The position numbers were made by a program, and so were the translations under genes. This document shows positions 26,195 to 32,738 of a stretch of 64,000 nt of DNA, piece by piece. Within the stretch, counting starts at the first letter, position 1. Every line of letters starts with the position of its first letter. The notes under the pieces are model-generated. The model was not told the origin of the DNA, made no database searches, and saw nothing but the letters and a program-made list of their open reading frames with translations. This stretch comes from Guptibacillus algicola. Its GTDB lineage: Bacteria; Bacillota; Bacilli; Bacillales; Guptibacillaceae. The DNA lies in NCBI RefSeq assembly GCF_020171805.1, contig NZ_JAIVAF010000003.1, positions 1,054,001 to 1,118,000 of the forward strand. The letters are read 5' to 3'.

Positions 26195-27006
26195 TAGACG
26201 ATCACCTTTTCTTCCGAAGACAATTCGAACGTTTTTACGCTTTTTCGGTATGCGTAAAGTAATAAGTAGGTTGGGAGCCCGGTAATTGTCACTGCGAGCC
26301 ACAATTGATCAAGAAGCCCGAGGAAAATAAACATCCCCATCACCATCCCGAATAAGGCGGCCATTCTATGTTTCCAGAAAATAAACGCTTCTCGTGAAGC
26401 GATTTTATTCCTAACGAATACTGGATATAAGAGAAGGTGGAATAATAAAGAAACGAAAAACCAGCCTGTAAAGTTTTGCATAGGTACTTCGTAATAAAAA
26501 CTAGTCCCTTCCCATCCCCAGTACCCTTTAACAAGGTAAGCAACTGGATCAATGATTAAGTCGATAAGAACAGCGATGAGTGCACCTACGATCGAATATG
26601 TCATCCACTTTAGTAGAGAATGGTTCATCTTCTTTAATAATTCAATAGAAAGAACATGAGTAACAGCAACTACCATCACCCATGCGAAACCGATCCCGAT
26701 TGGAACATCAACAACCTTAAAACCAAAGTCTCCTGAATAATTGTATTGACCAAATATCCAACCGTAATGTACACCTAGTGATTCAGCTGCCATACTCAAA
26801 GTAAAAATGAGTATGGATATGGAATACCCGATGGGCTTTCCGAACGTTCGAATGAAATAGAAACCCGCTAACACTCCACAAAGAATAAGAAAGAAAGCAT
26901 TAGCCCATTCGAGAAAAGGGGGGAGGAGGTCGAAACCAACCAATACAACCCCACACCCATACCAGAAAATAAATAGTTTAAAAACGAGCTTATCTAGTTC
27001 GTACAT
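26194..27006 (-). CDS. cruF: CruF-like carotenoid biosynthesis membrane protein
   Basis: 270 residues with about seven hydrophobic helices and the family features AAESLGVHYGWIFGQYNYS and IDLIIDPVAYLVKGYWGWE. CruF-type proteins add water across the terminal double bond (C-1',2' hydratase), creating the hydroxyl that is later glycosylated; DUF422 is the older name. ATG 27006 has GAAAGGAT upstream, 17 bp after the preceding crtN-family gene. The glycosyltransferase follows with a one-base overlap, consistent with hydration then glycosylation. Confidence 0.8.
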   Translation of the reverse strand: MYELDKLVFKLFIFWYGCGVVLVGFDLLPPFLEWANAFFLILCGVLAGFYFIRTFGKPIGYSISILIFTLSMAAESLGVHYGWIFGQYNYSGDFGFKVVDVPIGIGFAWVMVVAVTHVLSIELLKKMNHSLLKWMTYSIVGALIAVLIDLIIDPVAYLVKGYWGWEGTSFYYEVPMQNFTGWFFVSLLFHLLLYPVFVRNKIASREAFIFWKHRMAALFGMVMGMFIFLGLLDQLWLAVTITGLPTYLLLYAYRKSVKTFELSSEEKVIV

Positions 27007-27022
27007 GAATGAAGATCCTTTC

Positions 27023-28528
27023 TTAGCCAGTTTGTTCTTCAGATAGTTTAAGATCTTCAGCTATTAAATCAGCAGTTAGCTGACCTGATAAAGTTACCAT
27101 CGGTACGCCGCCTCCAGGGTGTGTAGACCCACCAACGAAATAAAGATTCTGTAATAGAGAGCTTCTTGAAGGGATCTTGAAGCCTCCATTTACTTTACGA
27201 TCAGTTGCAACACCATAGATTGACCCGCCATTTGAACCATATAGATCTTTGATGTCGTCTGGAATAAACTGATATTCAAATTCGATCGACTCTCTAAGAC
27301 CATGCATTCCCATTCGTTCTAATTTGTCGAGAACGATTTCTCTGTATCTACCACGGTATTTTTCAAAACTCTCACCATCTTGAAGAGGAGGGACGTGAGT
27401 TAATACAAAGAGATTTTCTTTTCCTTCAGGTGCCTGACTAGGATCCGATTTAGAAGAAATGCCAATGTATACAGTTGGATCATCAGCCGGAACCCCTTCA
27501 TCAAATATTTGCTGAAACTCACGTTTCGGATCTTCAGAGAAAAAGAAGTTATGGTGCTGTAGATTATCAAACGTTTTATTAACCCCAAGAAGTAGAACGA
27601 GGCCAGATACAGTAGGCGTATATTTCTTAAGTTCTTTTTTCACTTTATCCGCGCCAGGCTCTTTGTTCAGTATCGTTTCATGAGCTGGGATCCCTTCAAG
27701 GTTACTCACGATCAGGTCAGCTTCCATCACATGACCACTAGATAACTGGACTCCAGTTGCTTTCTTATCTTTCGTGATGATCTGAGTAACTTCCGTATTC
27801 ACTTGTACATCAACATCTAGCTCATCTAGGAGTTTGAGCATTCCTTTTGCAATATTATACATACCGCCTTCTACATAGTAGATACCGAGCCCGAGTTGAA
27901 CATAAACGAGCTGAGAAAGGATAGCTGGAGAGTGATAAGGAGAAGAACCAATATACATAACAAAAAAGTTGAACAACTGACGAAGGTGCTTGTCCTTTAA
28001 GTATTTTTCGGTTGCCTGGTTCATCGACTTCATAGGGTCCATCGATAACAGATCCTTAAAGCTATGGAGCTTTTGCATATCTTGAATCCCAGAAAGACTT
28101 TTACTATAAAAGCTCTTTAAGCTGAGATCAAACATCGATTTACAATAATCCAAATAAGCGAGGAAGTTCGAGTAATCTTTTTCAGATTGTTTATGTACCT
28201 GTGATAGCATGACAGCTAAATCACTTGTAACATCGATTTCTTCACCGTCTTCGAAAAACGTGCGCCATTGGGGTTCGATTCGAGTAATGTTCATATAATC
28301 ACTTAAGTTACGATCAGCGCTTTTGAAAAGCTTTTCAAGAACCCATGGCATCGTTAGAATTGAAGGACCTGTATCAAAGTTAAACCCTTGCCCAGATCTT
28401 TTGTTCAATTTACCGCCAGGACGTTCATTTTTCTCTAGAACCGTTACATTGTGTCCATCAGCTGCTAGACGAATCGCTGCAGATAATCCACCTAGACCAG
28501 CGCCAATTACAATTGCATTTTTTCTCAT
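27023..28528 (-). CDS. CrtN-family FAD carotenoid desaturase (4 of 4)
   Basis: 501 residues, first gene of the leftward operon. FAD motif VIGAGLGGLSAAIRLAADG, EKNERPGGKL, a YVEGGMYNIAKG block and VGGSTHPGGGVPMVTLSGQ at the C-terminus. This is the closest of the four to the plain diapophytoene desaturase plan, so it may perform the main desaturation; substrate specificity is inferred only. ATG 28528 has GAGGAGGAGA upstream. Confidence 0.85.
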   Translation of the reverse strand: MRKNAIVIGAGLGGLSAAIRLAADGHNVTVLEKNERPGGKLNKRSGQGFNFDTGPSILTMPWVLEKLFKSADRNLSDYMNITRIEPQWRTFFEDGEEIDVTSDLAVMLSQVHKQSEKDYSNFLAYLDYCKSMFDLSLKSFYSKSLSGIQDMQKLHSFKDLLSMDPMKSMNQATEKYLKDKHLRQLFNFFVMYIGSSPYHSPAILSQLVYVQLGLGIYYVEGGMYNIAKGMLKLLDELDVDVQVNTEVTQIITKDKKATGVQLSSGHVMEADLIVSNLEGIPAHETILNKEPGADKVKKELKKYTPTVSGLVLLLGVNKTFDNLQHHNFFFSEDPKREFQQIFDEGVPADDPTVYIGISSKSDPSQAPEGKENLFVLTHVPPLQDGESFEKYRGRYREIVLDKLERMGMHGLRESIEFEYQFIPDDIKDLYGSNGGSIYGVATDRKVNGGFKIPSRSSLLQNLYFVGGSTHPGGGVPMVTLSGQLTADLIAEDLKLSEEQTG

Positions 28529-28565
28529 TTCTAATCTCCTCCTCATTGTAAAAAAGCTCTTTGCA

Positions 28566-28617
28566 TCGACTTTTTTTACTTGCGACTGTATAGTGTAAGT
28601 ATAACCTTTGTGAAAGT
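28566..28617. promoter_or_regulatory. Divergent promoters and shared direct-repeat operator between the two other crt units
   Basis: Rightward: TCGACT (28566-28571), 17 bp, TATAGT (28589-28594). Leftward: TTCACA (reverse of 28609-28614), 16 bp, TATACA (reverse of 28587-28592). The two -10 elements overlap. The segment GCGACTGTATAGTGT, then AAGTATAACCTTTGTG, matches 18070-18101 at nearly every base, including the 11-bp spaced TGTATAR and GTATAA units. One regulator bound here could silence both directions. Confidence 0.6.
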
Positions 28618-28720
28618 AAGATGACAGTCATGGTGTGTTTTGTACAAGATCCTCAAACTTATGACTGAACTATTACCTTAAATGTAAGACTGTAAACAAA
28701 TAATGAAAGTTGGGGAGTCC

Positions 28721-29239
28721 ATGCAAGTATTTTACCTTTCAATAAGTGGATTGATTGCAGCGAATGTAATTGCCTGGTTAACTATACATGTTTGTCTCTC
28801 TTATTTCTGTTTGAAGGTCCCAGATTCCTTCTATGAGTCGAGGAACCTTGATCATCGCATGAAGAAAAGGGAAGCTAGTCTATACGATAAAATGAAAATT
28901 AGGTCATGGAAAACGGTTCTTCCGGATGGTGGAGGTGTTTTCAAAGGAGGATTTCGCAAAAAAGAGCTCAACACTCTAACTGTAACGTATGTCTCGAAAT
29001 TCATCATCGAAACGAGAAGAGCGGAATTCAATCACTGGATCTTAATACCACCATCTCTTTTGTTTTTTCTCTGGAATCCCCCATTAGTAGGCTGGATAAT
29101 GGTTGCCTATTCCTTAGTTGTAAATATACCTTTTATCATGATTCAACGATACAATCGATTCAGATTAGAACTAATATTACCTAAACTAAAGAAAAAAGAG
29201 CAGCGTAGGAGGTCATCAGTTGAAACATATGGAACATGA
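28721..29239 (+). CDS. crtO: CrtO-like glycosyl-carotenoid acyltransferase
   Basis: 172 residues with an N-terminal membrane helix (about 2-30), a central WKTVLPDGGGVFKGGF followed by KFIIETRRAEFNHW, and two C-terminal hydrophobic segments (about 105-140). These features match the glycosyl-4,4'-diaponeurosporenoate acyltransferase family, which esterifies the sugar with a fatty acid as the last step of staphyloxanthin-type pigment synthesis. ATG 28721 has GTTGGGGAG upstream. It overlaps fni by 20 bases. Confidence 0.8.
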   Translation: MQVFYLSISGLIAANVIAWLTIHVCLSYFCLKVPDSFYESRNLDHRMKKREASLYDKMKIRSWKTVLPDGGGVFKGGFRKKELNTLTVTYVSKFIIETRRAEFNHWILIPPSLLFFLWNPPLVGWIMVAYSLVVNIPFIMIQRYNRFRLELILPKLKKKEQRRRSSVETYGT

Positions 29240-30263
29240 TCAAACAGAAAGAAGAAAGAATGAACATATCGACATTTGTCTTACCGAGGAAGTTGAAGGA
29301 CAAGGAATCAGCACTGGATTAGAGAAGTTTAGATTTAAACATCGAGCATTACCTGAAATTGACTTTGCTGAAATCGATCTCTCAACAGAATTCCTCGGCA
29401 AAAAAGTTTCCTCACCTTTTTTAATCAGTTCGATGACTGGAGGAACCAAACGTGCATGGGAGATTAACCAGCGTCTAGCAAAATCTGCTGAAGCAGAGGG
29501 GTGGGCACTTGGTGTAGGCTCTATGCGTGCAGCGATACAGGAAGCGCGATCCGTTTATTCATTCGAAGTAAGAAAGCTTGCTCCCTCGATCCCGATTTTT
29601 GCAAATATAGGAGCAGTTCAGCTAAATTACGGATTTACGATAGAAGAATGTAAAAAGGCGATCGATCTTATTGAAGCCGACGGGCTCATCCTCCATGTTA
29701 ATTCTCTTCAAGAAGTGTTCCAACCGGAAGGTGACACAAACTTCAAAAACTTACTTCCCAAGATTGAAGAAGTAGCAAAAGCACTTGAAGTACCAATCGG
29801 GGTAAAAGAAGTAGGTATGGGGATCGACAGTGAAACAGCCACAAGACTAATGGAAGTTGGTGTAGACTTCATCGATGTAGCCGGAGCAGGAGGAACGTCA
29901 TGGATCAAGGTTGAGAGCTACCGTTCTCACCAGACATTAAGAGAACAAGCAGCGGAAGCTTTTAAAGGATGGGGCAATGCGACGGCGGAATGTTTGATCG
30001 AAATTCGAAAAGACCTGCCTAATATGCCGTTGATCGCAAGTGGCGGGTTAAAGAATGGTGTCGATGCGGCGAAGAGTATTGCTCTCGGAGCTGATCTCGC
30101 AGGCTATGGTCGTGCTCTTCTTCATAACGCAGTAGATGATAGTGAACAGGCTCTATCTGATCAGCTTAAGAGGATACGGTTTGAGCTGCAAACTGCGATG
30201 TTTGGTATTGGTGCTTCATCCATTGCAGAATTAAAACAAACTCAATCATTGCGTCAATCCTAG
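29220..30263 (+). CDS. fni: Type 2 isopentenyl-diphosphate isomerase
   Basis: 347 residues, FMN-dependent enzyme interconverting IPP and DMAPP. Seen motifs: RRKNEHIDIC near the start, SSMTGGTKRA (FMN region), ANIGAVQLNYG, HVNSLQE, VKEVGMGID, ASGGLKNGVDAAKSIALGA (phosphate loop). TTG 29220 has AGGAGGT six bases upstream; it lies inside the end of crtO, so the two are coupled. It supplies prenyl precursors to CrtM and ends in a terminator. Confidence 0.93.
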   Translation: MKHMEHDQTERRKNEHIDICLTEEVEGQGISTGLEKFRFKHRALPEIDFAEIDLSTEFLGKKVSSPFLISSMTGGTKRAWEINQRLAKSAEAEGWALGVGSMRAAIQEARSVYSFEVRKLAPSIPIFANIGAVQLNYGFTIEECKKAIDLIEADGLILHVNSLQEVFQPEGDTNFKNLLPKIEEVAKALEVPIGVKEVGMGIDSETATRLMEVGVDFIDVAGAGGTSWIKVESYRSHQTLREQAAEAFKGWGNATAECLIEIRKDLPNMPLIASGGLKNGVDAAKSIALGADLAGYGRALLHNAVDDSEQALSDQLKRIRFELQTAMFGIGASSIAELKQTQSLRQS

Positions 30264-30291
30264 CCGGGGAATTTCTCCGGCTTTTTGTATA
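30262..30291 (+). terminator. Terminator after fni
   Basis: AGCCGG(G)GA pairs with TCTCCGGCT, followed by TTTTTG. Confidence 0.8.
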
Positions 30292-30336
30292 GGTCCCTTT
30301 TCCATGCACAAACTAATCCGTAAAAGGGGGGAGAAA

Positions 30337-31740
30337 ATGGATTGGCTTTCGATACTACCATTTGTAGTGGTAATCCTGGTCGCGATTAAAACAAAGCTCG
30401 TTATACCTGGATTAACAGCAGGATTATTAACAGCATCTTTCATACATAAACCAAGTCTTATTGGAGGATTAGAGCAGTTTTATCAGTTTATTATGAGTGG
30501 TCTAAAAGATGAAAGCAATATCAAAATCATCATCTTTTTATACATGTTTACAGGTCTTATCGGTATGATGAAATATACAGGTGGAATTAAAGGATTTGTT
30601 CAAACAGCATCAAGTAAAATTAACTCGAAAAGAGGAGCGTTGTTTTTAACTTGGCTTTCGACGCTAGGAACGTTCAGCGCACCAAGCTTCCGTATCGTCA
30701 CGGTTGCTCCTATTATGAAGGCACTATTAAAGAAAGTGAAGATGACGCCACAGGAACTCGGGTTTGTAATTGAAACAACGGCAACACCTGTCATTGTGCT
30801 TATTCCAATCGCCACTGCTTTTGTAGGCTACATGTCGTCCGTCGTAGACCTTTCATTAAAAGGACAAGGTCTTGAAGGAGACGGGTACCGATTATTTATA
30901 GAAAGCATCCCCTTTAATTTCTTCTCAATAGCGATTATAATAATTGGTTTTTATTTAAGTTTTTTTCACCACAATAAAAAGCCAGCTACTGATGCGGGGA
31001 ATCTTGAAAAAGAAATAGATGATAAGTGGGAAGATTGTCACCCTGTCGTATCAAGAGACCTCCCAGCTAAAACGATAAACCTACTGGTTCCTCTAAGTGG
31101 GGTTATTCTTCTAACGCTTTTACTTACGTATTGGAGTGGATATGAAAAAGGGTTTACAGGGCTCATTGAAGCGTTTATCGAAGCTGATGTGCTAGATGCC
31201 ATGGTGTTTGCGCTCCTTACAACTGTATTATTGACGTTTGTTTTTTATTTGTTTCAAAAGTTCTCTCTGAAGAATCTCGTTACATTCTTTATTGAAGGTG
31301 GAAACGATATGATGGCTGTGATCGTGTTACTCACAGTGGTATGGGGACTTGCTTCTTCAGCAGAAGCATTAGGATTCTCATCCTTTGTTACTACGAATTT
31401 AAACTGGATACCTGCTTTATTCGTGCCACCTGTCTTGTTTCTTGTCGGGTCATTTATTTCTTACTTTATCGGTTCCTCATGGGGAACATGGGGGATTCTC
31501 ATGCCACTTGGTATATCGCTAGGTGCAACAACGGGCACTCCATTACCTCTTGTTATTGGAGCGGTTTTTGCAAGTGGGACATTTGGCGCATTTTCTTCAC
31601 CACTTAGTGATAACACGAATACAATAGCTAAAATTCTCAAACTAAATACGATGGCTTATGCAACATTCAAGCTCAAGCCAGCGTTAATAGGTGCTGCAGT
31701 GTCAGCAATCGGTTATTTTGTCGTTTCTTTTATTATTTAG
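30337..31740 (+). CDS. NhaC-type Na+/H+ antiporter family membrane protein
   Basis: 467 residues with about 11-12 hydrophobic segments and the conserved SSWGTWGILMPLGISLGATTG, preceded by SFISYFIGS, and SSPLSDNTNT, typical of NhaC/MleN ion-transporter-superfamily proteins that exchange Na+ for H+ or for organic anions. N-terminal ATKTKLVIPG-like start with several helices. ATG 30337 follows AAAAGGGGGGAG; an extension to 30304 has no site. It stands alone between fni and the S-box leader; substrate not decidable. Confidence 0.75.
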   Translation: MDWLSILPFVVVILVAIKTKLVIPGLTAGLLTASFIHKPSLIGGLEQFYQFIMSGLKDESNIKIIIFLYMFTGLIGMMKYTGGIKGFVQTASSKINSKRGALFLTWLSTLGTFSAPSFRIVTVAPIMKALLKKVKMTPQELGFVIETTATPVIVLIPIATAFVGYMSSVVDLSLKGQGLEGDGYRLFIESIPFNFFSIAIIIIGFYLSFFHHNKKPATDAGNLEKEIDDKWEDCHPVVSRDLPAKTINLLVPLSGVILLTLLLTYWSGYEKGFTGLIEAFIEADVLDAMVFALLTTVLLTFVFYLFQKFSLKNLVTFFIEGGNDMMAVIVLLTVVWGLASSAEALGFSSFVTTNLNWIPALFVPPVLFLVGSFISYFIGSSWGTWGILMPLGISLGATTGTPLPLVIGAVFASGTFGAFSSPLSDNTNTIAKILKLNTMAYATFKLKPALIGAAVSAIGYFVVSFII

Positions 31741-31762
31741 CACACTAATGTAAGCTTTTCTA

Positions 31763-31791
31763 TTGACACCTAGCAGTACAACCTTTAATAT
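31763..31791 (+). promoter_or_regulatory. SigA-type promoter of the S-box/msrA transcript
   Basis: A perfect TTGACA (31763-31768), 17 bp, TAATAT (31786-31791). Confidence 0.75.
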
Positions 31792-31822
31792 TGTCATTAA
31801 CTTAATAATCCTTTTTAAAGGA

Positions 31823-31940
31823 TCTTCTTATTCAGAGAGGTGGAGGGACTGGCCCTTAGATACCTCGGCAACGGATTCCTATAGATTTTATACGGGAGCA
31901 CCGTGCCAATTCCTGCGGCGAAAGTCGGAAAATAAGAAGA
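31823..31940 (+). ncRNA. SAM-I (S-box) riboswitch aptamer
   Basis: Conserved core visible in order: P1 5' strand TCTTCTTA, CAGAGAGGTGGAGGGACTGG followed by CCC, the CTCGGCAAC element, GTGCCAATTCC, GAAAGTCGG, and the P1 3' strand TAAGAAGA (31933-31940). The order and spacing match S-box leaders of Gram-positive sulphur-metabolism genes. A terminator and a competing antiterminator follow. Confidence 0.93.
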
Positions 31941-31956
31941 GGCGATCGGTATAACC

Positions 31957-31991
31957 AACCCTCTTCTGTTCGGGCAGATGAGGGTTTTTTT
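31957..31991 (+). terminator. S-box regulated terminator
   Basis: AACCCTC..TCTG pairs with CAGA.GAGGGTT, followed by T7. The 5' arm CCTCTTCT (31960-31967) is complementary to AGAAGAGG (31935-31942), the 3' side of P1. Formation of P1 with SAM would leave the terminator free (off); without SAM the antiterminator forms (on). Confidence 0.85.
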
Positions 31992-32039
31992 ATATGCACT
32001 CCTCATCAAACGTTTTTATTAATAAAGGAGTGAATGAAC

Positions 32040-32696
32040 GTGAAATTAGTTTCTAAAGACGAAGAGAAAAAACAAATGATGATTAAAAGTCTTTTAGGAC
32101 AAGGAATTTATAAGAAAAATAATAAACAGCTCTATATGTTATCTCTGAGTGAACTCGAAGACATATATACAGAACAAGCTGGCCAAAATAAAAACGACAC
32201 TTGGAGAAATGGAGTGGAAACAATGGAACGAGCAGTATTCGCAGCAGGATGTTTTTGGGGAGTAGAAGCACTATTTCAGCAGTTAAATGGGGTTACGTCC
32301 ACTTCAGTTGGATTTACAGGCGGAAAGACAATTGACCCTTCTTATGAAGAAGTTTATAAAGAGTTAACGGGGCATGCAGAAGCTGTTCTCGTAGAATATA
32401 ATCCAGCAATCATTTCATATGATGAATTGCTTCAAGTCTTTTTTGAAAACCATAACCCAACTTCATTAAACCGTCAGGGGGAAGATGTAGGCACTAGATA
32501 TCGCTCAGCTATTTTTTATAGTTCTGAAGAGCAAAGAACATTAGCAGAAAAAGCGAAAATCGACCTTACCACCTCAGGAAAGTTCAAAAAACCGATTGTA
32601 ACTCAAATTGTACCTGCTACAAATTTCTATAGAGCAGAAGAGTATCATCAAAGCTACCTTGCAAAGCGTGGCCAATCTTCTTGCAAGATTTCATAA
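32040..32696 (+). CDS. msrA: Peptide methionine sulfoxide reductase MsrA with FbpA-like N-terminal extension
   Basis: 218 residues. The C-terminal domain (from about residue 62) is MsrA: catalytic GCFWGVE, then YEEVYKELTGHAEAV, DVGTRYRSAIFY, and a near-terminal resolving Cys in QSSCKIS. Residues 1-60 resemble the small Fur-regulated basic protein FbpA family: a basic helix, LLGQGIYKKNNKQLYMLSLS and ELEDIY. GTG 32040 has AAAGGAG at good spacing; ATG 32034 is too close. An internal ATG at 32223 with GGAG upstream could make a free MsrA. S-box control ties it to methionine shortage. Confidence 0.88.
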   Translation: MKLVSKDEEKKQMMIKSLLGQGIYKKNNKQLYMLSLSELEDIYTEQAGQNKNDTWRNGVETMERAVFAAGCFWGVEALFQQLNGVTSTSVGFTGGKTIDPSYEEVYKELTGHAEAVLVEYNPAIISYDELLQVFFENHNPTSLNRQGEDVGTRYRSAIFYSSEEQRTLAEKAKIDLTTSGKFKKPIVTQIVPATNFYRAEEYHQSYLAKRGQSSCKIS

Positions 32697-32698
32697 AG

Positions 32699-32732
32699 AA
32701 GGCATTTCCTCAATCGAGGAAATGCCTTTTTT
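32699..32732. terminator. Terminator between msrA and the hydrolase gene
   Basis: AAGGCATTTCCTC and GAGGAAATGCCTT form a perfect stem with a four-base loop and T6. It serves convergent genes. Confidence 0.9.
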
Positions 32733-32738
32733 CTTACT

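Noticed and set aside
25073-26302. Longer glycosyltransferase start at 26302
   Set aside because: The extra 36 codons lie within the CruF-like gene; AAAGGTGA and ATG 26194 give a tight coupling.
31763-31954. 63-codon frame across the S-box region
   Set aside because: Covers promoter and aptamer, no ribosome site.
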